A stretch of DNA of 41,790 bases, from positions 1-41,790 of the forward strand of contig CACZRD010000090.1 of the NCBI GenBank assembly GCA_902783545.1. The letters run 5' to 3'. This DNA comes from an uncultured Bacteroidales bacterium. Its GTDB lineage: Bacteria; Bacteroidota; Bacteroidia; Bacteroidales; Paludibacteraceae. The notes under the pieces were generated by a model. The model had not been told where the DNA came from and ran no database searches. It worked only from the letters and a program-made list of their open reading frames with translations. Below are positions 32,757 through 41,790 of the stretch, one piece after another. Each line of letters starts with the position of its first letter. The stretch's first letter is position 1. The position numbers and the translations under genes are program-made.

Positions 32757-35700
32757 TTAACGGTTCAACATATCATCAAACTGCACCGGCTTGCCGGTCA
32801 TGTCATATACCTTGCCGTTGCGGAGGATGTACAGCAACCCATCGTGGAAGAACTTACGCGGAGCGTTCGGGTCTTCTCCTGTGTGGTTGATCACCGTAGG
32901 TGTATCCTCTACTTTCTTGCGGCGCAAGAGCACATTGATCGAGAAGCGCGTGTTGGTGTACAGCTGTTGCGTCGTCTCAATGCTGTAGTTGCTGAGCAGC
33001 AGGTTAGTAGTCGTACCCGTCTCGGCATCATGCAGATAGACTGCCTCCACCTCATCAATCGGATAGCGATCATTGAGCGAGAAGGTGTATGTACCTGCAT
33101 CGCGGCAATATACGCCTACCGGCAACCAGTTCTCTCTTGCCGTCTTGTCTTTCACGGCACGGAAGGCGAGTCTGCATGTATCGGTATGCATGTAGATCTG
33201 CGGTCGTTCGGTGTTGAAGGTTGCGAACTTCAGCAGGTCATGACCTGTCTTGTAGCCGCCGGCATAGTTCGGACGCAGACGCAGTGCTGTCTGGTCGCTA
33301 TAGCCGTTGCCTTCGATTACCACGCCCACGAAGATCGATGCATTCTCGTTAACGCTACGTGCACGCAAGAATGCTGCGTCATGACGTACCGGAGCGGATG
33401 CTGCTTGCGTGAACGTAAGCGAGCCCGGACCGGAACCTTGGATGAACACAGCGATGAACGGAGGAATGTCATCAATATTTTTAAGAAGTATCGGCGAATA
33501 GGTGATAGCACCGGCATTGAACGTCGGAACATAGGCGTACAATCCATCGATAGGCTCATCATCACCACTGCCCGAGTCGCGACGCGGTGCCGGATTACTC
33601 GTGTTCGTGCCGTCACCACCCGTAGTCGAGCCTTCGTCAAACGCTGAGATAGCCATCTTACTCCACGGCGTCTGTGCACTGTACTGGTTATACATGGACT
33701 GCGGTACCTGGAGCGAGATCATTGACAGACTACTTATGCCATCAAAGGTTGCATTTGTAGCGCTGACGAACTGCGTCGATTCGATGCGGAATGTTCTCAA
33801 TTCGGTGCATCCGGCAAATGCTTGCGAAGCAAGATTCGTTACAGGCCCCACAATTGTTACAGTCACCAGATTCGTGCATTGTCCAAAGGCGTATTTGCCT
33901 ATCTTCTGCACCTCACCACCTATCTTGACGTTCTGTATAAACTGACGGTGTCCTGCCCATGGCACAGCGTCCAGACTTGAGAAGTCAACCATCTGTCCTC
34001 CGCCGGTCAGTACCATCGTACCATCCGCATACAGAGTCCAATCTATACCATTCTCTACCGTTCCTCTCTCTACGACCTCGCCGGTAGGATCGTCTCCACC
34101 TTGTGTCGGATCGTCAATATCCGGACGGGTGATGTGCTCCCATTCGACATCCACAGCATCAGCTGCGGTAGCATCGAACGATGTGAGGTACGGGTGCGCG
34201 ATGAGGTTCCAGTTGTCGTCAAGAGCGGTGAAGTAACCCTCAAACTCTTCCAGCGGAACGTTTACTTGGTGTTTGGCTATTTCGGCTTGGGTGAGGTTGT
34301 CCTTGGGCACAGCCATCGGGAACACAAGTTCCTTCGGCTTTGATGTGCTGACAGCTATGTTATAGCCCTTACCAGCCTTAATCACATCACCTTCAATATC
34401 CTTCCAGTGACCCGGCCAGTATATATAACTGCCTTCGGCAGCACGCGTCTCGCCATCGTACTCACGGAGCCGGAAATCGACATTGAGCCTTGCAGGCGTA
34501 TTGCTGTTCGCCCAATGTACATCCGACAGCGCGCAATCATACGGCAGTGAGAAGAAGTAGTAGCGGTCGTTCTTTATTCGGCGCGTTACAAGCAGTTTCT
34601 TATCAGTCTCCGTATTCTCTTCATTCAGTATGAGGTCACCCACCAATTCAGACGTCGGCACGCGCTCATCTTCTACGCGGTACGTAAGCGTATTAACGGT
34701 ATATTCTGTACCGCTTGGTACGACGAGTGTACCGCCCGGATAGATTGTGAGGTCACCTACCTGAGGAACATCGTGTGTCGCGCCATCAGCTGCTTTGGTC
34801 AGTGTCGCGCCGTTGAGCACAAGCACCTCGCATTCCGCACAACGGGCAATACTCTGGTTATAAAGAGGGTGATCATTATCATCCTTAACAATCTCATTAA
34901 AGATTGCATCAGTCGTGCTATGTGCTCCACTAACAATGATAGGCACTTTAGCATTGGTACTTGCCAGTAACTTACCCTTATCATCACCGTCATCCTCACC
35001 ACCGATCAGGTTGAACTGCAATTGCAAGCACGTGTATTTGTCGAGGTTAGTGATAGGTATCTCATACAGGTTCTCAGTACCTGTCTCAACGCCTTGTACA
35101 TAGTCGGATAGTGCACCGTTTCCACCGAGATCCACCCAGTTCTTGTAATAATCGCTGTAATTGAACGAACCCAAGTCTTGGTAGGAGTTACAGGTTGACG
35201 GGCTATCGTCGGTTACGCCGGCATCAGCGTACGTGCTGTTTGCCACACAGACGGTACGTCCACGCCATTCGTCAGACGTAAATGAACCAAAGGATGAACC
35301 ATCATTAGCAGTAACGGCATTTTCACCCGAAACAACTTCCTTATAACGGAAGAGCACGCAACGACCGGAATGAACACTGATAATAGAATCATCCAGATTG
35401 ATGCCGAACGCATTAAGCAATGCAATAGAGTCAGAAGTCGTTACCGGCGACTTACTAGATGCGTCATAGAACGCATTGAAAACTGTATCGCTTGGCGATC
35501 TGTGGTAATCCATATTCTGGATAGTACCAGCCCATGCTTTTTCACCACGGCAGTTGTTTGTTGTCGGAGGTGTTTCTTTTGATCCGAAGATATCAATAAT
35601 CTCTCCATCCTTTATTAAGTACAGCGGGTCATTACCGGAGAAATCAAACTTTGGTAACACCTTGCCGCCATACGACTTGGAGCCGTCACATTCTATCCAA

Positions 35701-38700
35701 CGCGGGTTCTCATCTGCGCCGGACTTTGCTGCCATGTTATTTAAGAATGTGTTGGAGCAAGAATATATAGCCTGCGTCGATAAGGGGCGTGTAAAGAATA
35801 TGATCTCCTGACCGGATTTGATTGTACCAAGTCCTGACAGATCATACGTCTTGTCATTTGGTTCAGAGTGAGTATTATTGCTATTACCAATACAATACAT
35901 GAATATACTATACTTCGCCAACGATATATCATTCTCTGTACCGTTATAGATAGACAGCAACTTCATGTCACCCGCACCCTCGAAGTACTTCGCGAAGAAC
36001 AACTCGGTAGCGTTAAGGGCTATACCTGTACCGTTACCATGCTCCTCCTCACCGGCAATGGTAATGATAGGATGCATGTCTTCCGGCTTGTCAACCAGAA
36101 TAACCGCTGCATCTTCTTTCCACTCCACGACATCAATTGTCGGACCGTACGTGCGGAATGTACCGGTTACGGCACAAGCAACATCACTGCTGTTAGGCGT
36201 GAGTCTGTACCAATAATCGGTCTCTTGATCCAAACCTGACATGGTGTAGGGTGACGCAGTAGCCGTTGCAGACTTGTACGGTGTTCCTGTCATCGCGGAG
36301 TTCTTATAGACGTCAATCTTCATCTCCGTCGCATTGCTTACCCACGAGAAGGTCGCATCAGCGCGGCGTGCGCCAACACGTACATTCTGCGGCTGGCTGT
36401 TACAGCCTGTGGAAACAATATAGAATGTTGTTACCATCTTAAATTGTCCGAACTGCGTACCGTACGCCAATATGCGGCCTTCGGCATAATCCGCGTGATT
36501 CGGGTTAGCAATCGTGTATTGCACGCCATCGGTGGTTGTGAGCAGCCATTCGGTGTTAGCGGCATTCGCCTCAGTCAATTTCGTATTATTGTGAATACCG
36601 GTAGCATCCGCATCGAGACTTCCGTACAGACAGAGGTTATTGTTACCTACCAGACGTACGCAGTTACCTGCTGTCGCATAGCGTCCGCTTGCCACTGCCT
36701 TCAGATTATATACAACCGTCGAAGGAGAGGTCGCTACCGCTGTCGGCGTAGTTGTATTGTCTGGCGTAACTTCTACACCATCAAACAGACCTGCCTTTCC
36801 AGTCATATTCGCCGGCAGAGCGTACCACTTGCTGTCCTTCTTTGTTATGATCAGGAACTCATCCGGCAGCGAGCGACCGTTGACGGTGATCGTCTTCGTT
36901 ACGTCACCAGCCGTGAGGGTGATCGTGCCACTCTCCGTCGCGCCCGCGCTCGCAGGCATGTACTCTATAGTAAGAGTGGTGGTCAAACCTTCCACCGGTA
37001 CAGTTGTTGCAGCGAGCGATACGCTGAATTTACCGTTATCCGAGCTTGCCGACAGAGTGGTAGCCGCATCAAAGCCTCTTGCCTTCACCTCGATAGCGGT
37101 CTTCACCTTCTGTCCATTAGCCGCTGTCAGCCACTTGCCGCTCTTCGCACTAATGCTTGCGCCGCAAGAGGTCGTGTAGCCGGTGTAGGATGAGCCACTA
37201 CCGCCGCCACCGCTACCGCTACCTTTCCTGTAGAGGTATATGCTGTTTTGTCCGCCATCCTTGTAGAAGCGGAAGTAACCTTGCGTGTTGTAATGGAACA
37301 CGGCACCCGCAGCAATAGCGATATCAATATCTGATGAACTGCTAAATGTTATTGTTAGCGGGTAGTTTTCTGCCGTTGATTTAGTTGTTGTAGCAGAAAG
37401 ACCGTTGCTGTTACCTGTGTGATAATTGTATTTCCCGTCTTTCGTTTGGAGAAGATACTTGCCGGCTGTAGCACTTTCAACGATAGTAACATTATAGGTA
37501 TCGCCCCACGTTGCAGCCACAACTTTTCCGCTGAGGTTATCACCCGGATCAACAGCTGTATTTTGTTTGCCCAGACCATCCGTACCACCTACACGGCCGT
37601 CAGCAAATTTGGCACTGCTGTAAGCAATCAGGTAGTCACCAGCCCAGTTCGTCGGAGCAGACTCTACTAACTCGTAATCGCCGCTACCACTTCCGCTGCC
37701 ACTACCACTACCACTGCCTGCATTAGCATATACGGCATAGTAGATCAGGTTGCTTGTGCCCATGGTTGCCGAGTTAATCATCGTCGTCGGGGCATCGTCT
37801 GTCTCAGTGAACGCTTCAGTGCTCCAGCCGATGAATTCCTTGTCATCGCAATCAACGGTTGCCGATGCCGGGAAGGCGATCGTCTCACCTTGGATATACT
37901 CAACCTTCATGCTCTCGTCACCGTTCTGACTCCAGGTTACGGTATATACGGTCTTCTTCGTGAATGTCACCGTCACAGTCACAGCCTCAGCCGGCATCGT
38001 GAACTGCTTGTTCGTCACGGTGACTTCACCGCCGCCTGCTTTCGTCACAACGATGGACGTGAGGTCGTAATGGCTGTCTGCGGAAACATCTACAGTAACA
38101 TTCTGACCAAACTCAGCCTTGTTTGCCGGTGTGGTCGAAGCGGTACCACCTTCCGCCGGAGTAACGACAACGGTGATGTTGTAGGTCTTGATTGCCCAAA
38201 CGGCGTAGAGCGTGGTGGTCTTCTTCTTGAATGTTACCTGCTCCTCGTCATCATAAGCCTTTGCGCCACTTGCCGTCGTTGCCCAGCCTTGGAAGTCGTA
38301 GCCTTCGTGTGTGAAGGTGTTCTTTGTCAGTTTTGTTGCAGTGTTGTACGGGATTGTCTGATCAGCCATCGTACCCTCACCGCCGTTAGCATCGAATTTC
38401 ACCGTCACATTCTCCGGTATCTCGCACGACGTAGCGTAGTTGCTGTAGCTTGAGCCGCTGCCCGCGGTGATAACTACATTATCAATGTACGCGCGCTTGG
38501 ATGTTGTACCGATTTCAATAGCTGAAGATGAAGTAGCAGCAGAGAATGACAACTCAAAGTGTCTGAACTCGCTTATGGATAGATCATCGTCTTCAATCAA
38601 TTGCTTTGTGCCATCATCATCTGCAACTTGAACATATACATCACCGCCATCACTACTCGTTGAGCCGTATGCCCTCACATCCAATGCTACAGTAAATGCG

Positions 38701-41700
38701 ATTGAAAGGTCAAGGGACTTAGTGGTGATATAGCCGCTAGCGCTACTCGAACCGAACTTCAATCCTCCATGTTTACTCTTATACGCCTTATCTGTGGCTC
38801 CTGAGAAGTTCGCAAATGTTGTAGTGGAAATTGCTGATGATGCATCACTTGAGCTCGTATTATCAAACTCCTCGTTAATCAGTTCTCCACTACCACCTCC
38901 ATTGTTCTCTTCCGCAAACACAGCGTAGTAGGTTGTGGCGTTGTTAGCCGGTGTAGTCTTCGTCGTCGGGTCGGTGAAGAGGTCATCCGGAGCGGTAGTC
39001 TCGTTCTCGTAATCCTCATGAGCAGTCCATCCGACAAACACCTTCGATCCGTCGCAATCATCGCTGGTAGGCGCATCGATGCCGGTAAGCGCAACGCCTG
39101 CATAGTGTGTCTCGGTCGATGTTGAGCCAGCCACATCCCATGTTACGGTGTACTTGGTATCCTCAGTCACGGTTACTGTTACCTTCACATTATCATCCGG
39201 CATAGTGAATGTACCACTATTGCCGTTGACAGCCACACTACCGCCTGTTGAGAGCGTGATGCTGGTCAGCGAGTAATGCGTATCCGGAGTGACAGCTACC
39301 GTTACCGTTGTGCCATAGTTCACGTTCTGCGGAGTGGTTGCTGAACTGTTAATCTGAACAGTAGCCTTTCCGGCAGGCACTACTTCGTACGATACCTGAT
39401 GGCTGTTCGCCGCCCATATAGCGTAGAGGGTAACATCTTTCTTGTACGTTACCGATCCTTGGTTTGCGTAGGTCGCTGTGGTAGCCGTGCTCGACTCCGA
39501 CCAACCGAGGAAGTGGTGACCTGTCGGCGCTGTGAACGTATTGGCATTCAGATTAGTCGCCTCGCCCCAGTTCACTACTTGCGCAGCCATGTTACCCGAA
39601 CCGCCGTTCGCGTTGAAGGTAATCGTTACCGTTGACTCATGCGTACAGGATGTAGCGTATTCGGAATAAGATGTTCCACCTCCCGTCGTTTTTGTAAAGT
39701 TGATTGTGATCGATGTTATGTACGAAACCGAAGAACCATTGGTTATCTTAAAGTATCCTCCCGTACCATCTGACGTTGGTTGCGCAGAAGTTCCCTTGTA
39801 TGTGGATGCAATATTATTGGTACTTCCGCTTCCGTACGTAATGGAGTTGATGGTTCCTAAATCAGTTGTATTATATAGGACGCCCGCTCCGCTGCCTGAC
39901 TTCCTGAATTGAATCGGATTTCCGGAATTGGAACTTTTCATTACTCCGTTTGACGTAAAGCTGACAGATAAGGTTCCCGTTCCTCCAACCTCATTTGCTG
40001 TTGCCGAGGCTGAACGCTCATTATAACTTCCGGCGAAATTATTTCCAGTCAGTTCGAGTGTGTATGTCTTAGATGAATTCGAAGAACTTGCCGTCGCAAA
40101 CACTGCGTAGTAGTTGGTGGTATTGTTGCTCGGCATCGTCTTCGTTGACGCATCGGTGAAGAGGTCATTCGGGGCTGTAGCCGATTCGCCGCTAATCTGC
40201 GTAGCTGTCCAACCCATAAATACCTTCGAGTCGTCACAGTCGGCGGATGTCGGATCCGTTGCCAGACCGGTCAAAGCCTCACCGGCATAGTTCTGTTCAG
40301 CCTTCTTACTTGTGCCGTTGACAATCCAGTTGACGGTGTACTTCGTATCTTCGGTCAACGTAACAGAAACAGTTACATCGTAGTCCGGCATTGTGAATGA
40401 CCGGCTATTGCCCGAACCGTTGACAGTCACTGAACCGCCGGTACCGCTGACTGTTACAGTGCCCACAGAGAAGTGCGAGTTCGTCGGAGTAATAGCAATC
40501 GTTACCGTTGAACCGAAGTCCACATTGTTCACAGGTGAGGTGGTGCTACTGTTCACGGTAAACGTTCCGCCGTTTGTCGGTTGAGTGAACGTCACGCTGT
40601 GTTTGTTAACCTGCCAAACGGCGTAGAGCGTGGTTGCTGCGGTGATGGTTATATTGCCGCCATCGGTGTAGGCAGCCGATGTAGCGTTCTTGTCCGTTGA
40701 CCAGCCTTGGAACGTGTAACCCGTGCGCGAGAAACCGATTGTATTGATCGCTGTCAGAGCAGTTGCCACGTTATACGTCACGTCTTGCGTTGCTGTAGCA
40801 GGTGTGGCGCTTCCGTCGTTGGCATTGAACGTGATACGCACAAGACCCGTAACTGTGAACAGGCTTGTTGTCACATCGTTCGGGCAGTGGGTTGCATCGC
40901 CCGTCCAATGTACAGTCACGGTTGCTGTACCTGCGCTGAGAGGCGTTACCCTACCAGTTCCATCTACTTGCAGCACATTCTCGTTGTTTGACTTGTATGT
41001 CGCTGTGCCATAAGTCGTACCGGTTATCGTCGGTGCGGCAGTCTTGCCTCCACCTGCCGTCAGGCTGTACGATCCGTAGCTTACTGTCGGGTCTGCCCAC
41101 GACTCACAACCTATAGGTGTAGCGGTTGCCGTGCCGGCAGTGCTCTCACAAGTTGTTGCCGTTGCATTGGCAACCACAGACGCCGTGTACTCCAGACCAT
41201 TAACCAAACCTGTGATAACGCAGGTATTTGTTGAACCGGAAAGCGTAACAGCCCCTATCTCAGCAGGATCAGCGCACTCGGTAGTGTAACCCTGACCCTT
41301 GCCGATGGTTACGGTGTAACCGTTTGTAGCACTAGCATCATTCGTCCATGTGAGCGTTATCGTTCCGTCAGACGGCACTACAGTGACGCTTGGCTGCGTG
41401 AGGCTACCCGTACAATGGCAATCATCCGGATCACTGTCGTAGGTGGTAGAGCCACCACCTCCACCACCGGAGGAACCATAGTTAATAGTGACTCCACAAA
41501 TGTAGATAGAGTTGGTTGTACATGTTACTGTGATTTGTGGAGCTCCTGTAGGTGTTGAGCCAGAGAAGTCAAATGTCAAGTTGCGTGCAGTGGTACCACC
41601 CGAAGTGCTCACGCTGTTGCTGACATCATTGCCATCAACGGTCATCTTGATGGTTCCTGCTCCCTTACTTGAGTTCGTACAATAACTTACAACGATAGAA

Positions 41701-41790
41701 GTGATGTTACTGTACGACGTAGGACAAGTGGCGTTTGCTCCTGTAGTGCCGGTTGTCACCTGAACACCGCTATTACTATAGCCGTTACCA
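32757..41790 (-). CDS. Giant InlB-repeat / LRR surface protein, N terminus outside window
   Basis: About 3,010 residues are visible. The frame stays open to the last base of the window, so the GTG at 41759 is not the true start, and signal peptide and N terminus are missing. In order: Fn3-like (about 125-215); Ig-like with YKSNNENVLQVDGTGRVTPL (about 215-300); three InlB-type repeats (ITFNANGGSGN...LYAIWAA type, near 315-390, 717-793 and 1130-1203), each followed by a YTVTW...YYAVFA-type partner; a GSGSGSGSGSG linker (about 1360); Ig and jelly-roll parts; a lamin-tail-like segment (near 1930, ELFFAKYFEGAGDMKLLSIY); a BspA-like LRR (near 2653, IGKYAFGQCTNLVTVTI). The end is FFHDGLLYILRNGKVYDMTG, a short form seen on many Bacteroidales secreted proteins rather than a clear T9SS domain. 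Surface location is likely; ligand unknown. Confidence 0.85.
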   Translation of the reverse strand, partial: GNGYSNSGVQVTTGTTGANATCPTSYSNITSIVVSYCTNSSKGAGTIKMTVDGNDVSNSVSTSGGTTARNLTFDFSGSTPTGAPQITVTCTTNSIYICGVTINYGSSGGGGGGSTTYDSDPDDCHCTGSLTQPSVTVVPSDGTITLTWTNDASATNGYTVTIGKGQGYTTECADPAEIGAVTLSGSTNTCVITGLVNGLEYTASVVANATATTCESTAGTATATPIGCESWADPTVSYGSYSLTAGGGKTAAPTITGTTYGTATYKSNNENVLQVDGTGRVTPLSAGTATVTVHWTGDATHCPNDVTTSLFTVTGLVRITFNANDGSATPATATQDVTYNVATALTAINTIGFSRTGYTFQGWSTDKNATSAAYTDGGNITITAATTLYAVWQVNKHSVTFTQPTNGGTFTVNSSTTSPVNNVDFGSTVTIAITPTNSHFSVGTVTVSGTGGSVTVNGSGNSRSFTMPDYDVTVSVTLTEDTKYTVNWIVNGTSKKAEQNYAGEALTGLATDPTSADCDDSKVFMGWTATQISGESATAPNDLFTDASTKTMPSNNTTNYYAVFATASSSNSSKTYTLELTGNNFAGSYNERSASATANEVGGTGTLSVSFTSNGVMKSSNSGNPIQFRKSGSGAGVLYNTTDLGTINSITYGSGSTNNIASTYKGTSAQPTSDGTGGYFKITNGSSVSYITSITINFTKTTGGGTSYSEYATSCTHESTVTITFNANGGSGNMAAQVVNWGEATNLNANTFTAPTGHHFLGWSESSTATTATYANQGSVTYKKDVTLYAIWAANSHQVSYEVVPAGKATVQINSSATTPQNVNYGTTVTVAVTPDTHYSLTSITLSTGGSVAVNGNSGTFTMPDDNVKVTVTVTEDTKYTVTWDVAGSTSTETHYAGVALTGIDAPTSDDCDGSKVFVGWTAHEDYENETTAPDDLFTDPTTKTTPANNATTYYAVFAEENNGGGSGELINEEFDNTSSSDASSAISTTTFANFSGATDKAYKSKHGGLKFGSSSASGYITTKSLDLSIAFTVALDVRAYGSTSSDGGDVYVQVADDDGTKQLIEDDDLSISEFRHFELSFSAATSSSAIEIGTTSKRAYIDNVVITAGSGSSYSNYATSCEIPENVTVKFDANGGEGTMADQTIPYNTATKLTKNTFTHEGYDFQGWATTASGAKAYDDEEQVTFKKKTTTLYAVWAIKTYNITVVVTPAEGGTASTTPANKAEFGQNVTVDVSADSHYDLTSIVVTKAGGGEVTVTNKQFTMPAEAVTVTVTFTKKTVYTVTWSQNGDESMKVEYIQGETIAFPASATVDCDDKEFIGWSTEAFTETDDAPTTMINSATMGTSNLIYYAVYANAGSGSGSGSGSGSGDYELVESAPTNWAGDYLIAYSSAKFADGRVGGTDGLGKQNTAVDPGDNLSGKVVAATWGDTYNVTIVESATAGKYLLQTKDGKYNYHTGNSNGLSATTTKSTAENYPLTITFSSSSDIDIAIAAGAVFHYNTQGYFRFYKDGGQNSIYLYRKGSGSGGGGSGSSYTGYTTSCGASISAKSGKWLTAANGQKVKTAIEVKARGFDAATTLSASSDNGKFSVSLAATTVPVEGLTTTLTIEYMPASAGATESGTITLTAGDVTKTITVNGRSLPDEFLIITKKDSKWYALPANMTGKAGLFDGVEVTPDNTTTPTAVATSPSTVVYNLKAVASGRYATAGNCVRLVGNNNLCLYGSLDADATGIHNNTKLTEANAANTEWLLTTTDGVQYTIANPNHADYAEGRILAYGTQFGQFKMVTTFYIVSTGCNSQPQNVRVGARRADATFSWVSNATEMKIDVYKNSAMTGTPYKSATATASPYTMSGLDQETDYWYRLTPNSSDVACAVTGTFRTYGPTIDVVEWKEDAAVILVDKPEDMHPIITIAGEEEHGNGTGIALNATELFFAKYFEGAGDMKLLSIYNGTENDISLAKYSIFMYCIGNSNNTHSEPNDKTYDLSGLGTIKSGQEIIFFTRPLSTQAIYSCSNTFLNNMAAKSGADENPRWIECDGSKSYGGKVLPKFDFSGNDPLYLIKDGEIIDIFGSKETPPTTNNCRGEKAWAGTIQNMDYHRSPSDTVFNAFYDASSKSPVTTSDSIALLNAFGINLDDSIISVHSGRCVLFRYKEVVSGENAVTANDGSSFGSFTSDEWRGRTVCVANSTYADAGVTDDSPSTCNSYQDLGSFNYSDYYKNWVDLGGNGALSDYVQGVETGTENLYEIPITNLDKYTCLQLQFNLIGGEDDGDDKGKLLASTNAKVPIIVSGAHSTTDAIFNEIVKDDNDHPLYNQSIARCAECEVLVLNGATLTKAADGATHDVPQVGDLTIYPGGTLVVPSGTEYTVNTLTYRVEDERVPTSELVGDLILNEENTETDKKLLVTRRIKNDRYYFFSLPYDCALSDVHWANSNTPARLNVDFRLREYDGETRAAEGSYIYWPGHWKDIEGDVIKAGKGYNIAVSTSKPKELVFPMAVPKDNLTQAEIAKHQVNVPLEEFEGYFTALDDNWNLIAHPYLTSFDATAADAVDVEWEHITRPDIDDPTQGGDDPTGEVVERGTVENGIDWTLYADGTMVLTGGGQMVDFSSLDAVPWAGHRQFIQNVKIGGEVQKIGKYAFGQCTNLVTVTIVGPVTNLASQAFAGCTELRTFRIESTQFVSATNATFDGISSLSMISLQVPQSMYNQYSAQTPWSKMAISAFDEGSTTGGDGTNTSNPAPRRDSGSGDDEPIDGLYAYVPTFNAGAITYSPILLKNIDDIPPFIAVFIQGSGPGSLTFTQAASAPVRHDAAFLRARSVNENASIFVGVVIEGNGYSDQTALRLRPNYAGGYKTGHDLLKFATFNTERPQIYMHTDTCRLAFRAVKDKTARENWLPVGVYCRDAGTYTFSLNDRYPIDEVEAVYLHDAETGTTTNLLLSNYSIETTQQLYTNTRFSINVLLRRKKVEDTPTVINHTGEDPNAPRKFFHDGLLYILRNGKVYDMTGKPVQFDDMLNR

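Noticed and set aside
41757-41759. GTG as start codon of the giant InlB-repeat protein
   Set aside because: The frame continues upstream to the window edge with similar sequence and no signal peptide follows the GTG; the gene is simply cut.

Overview
The window looks like a chromosomal segment of an uncultured gut- or rumen-type Bacteroidales bacterium. Five things point there: secreted proteins ending in type IX secretion (T9SS) type A-like C-terminal domains, an OmpA/Fn3/PKD-rich surface repertoire, InlB-type (Listeria-Bacteroides) repeats, a DUF2723 membrane protein, and promoters of the Bacteroidetes kind. Six promoters share one layout, TTGC, exactly 19 bases, then TAnnTTTG. No tRNA, rRNA, CRISPR array, phage or intact transposase was recognised.

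Layout. (1) 1-3658, minus strand: a metal-uptake pair, a short FeoB-like transporter followed by a TonB-dependent receptor whose reading frame begins with a FeoB-associated Cys-rich membrane peptide; the receptor runs off the left edge. (2) 3848-7075, plus: a DUF2723/TMEM260-type membrane protein, fired from a promoter back to back with feoB. (3) 7076-7575: convergent intergenic region with two terminators, a structured repeat and a 39-bp tandem repeat. (4) 7576-25614, minus: five consecutive genes for surface and secreted proteins. Two paralogous ~1,020-residue T9SS cargo proteins are each followed by a homologous outer-membrane barrel, one carrying an OmpA domain, and then comes a 2,969-residue modular T9SS adhesin-like protein. 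(5) 25615-26814: a 1.2-kb gene-free region holding divergent promoters, a second copy of the structured repeat, MITE-like inverted repeats and a structured leader for tig. (6) 26815-30926, plus: tig, aroB, hipB, hipA. (7) 30981-31736, minus: sdhB alone, without sdhC or sdhA. (8) 31951-41790, minus: a giant InlB-repeat surface protein (N terminus outside the window) and, 20 bases downstream, a small two-TM protein.

The most interesting material is not a conventional gene. A ~120-base element occurs twice and can fold as a four-way junction, with paired substitutions between the copies; both copies lie next to A/T-rich inverted repeats that also occur at two further intergenic sites. Separately, 7-bp-period tandem repeats, resembling the STRR sequences of cyanobacteria, have expanded inside four conserved or membrane-protein genes without breaking frame, and in the sdhB leader. 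At protein level the duplicated 'T9SS cargo plus barrel' pairs are a candidate undescribed surface system, and the FeoB G domain has lost its switch region. Start sites were moved from the longest open frame for feoB, the DUF2723 gene, tig and aroB, as explained in each entry.
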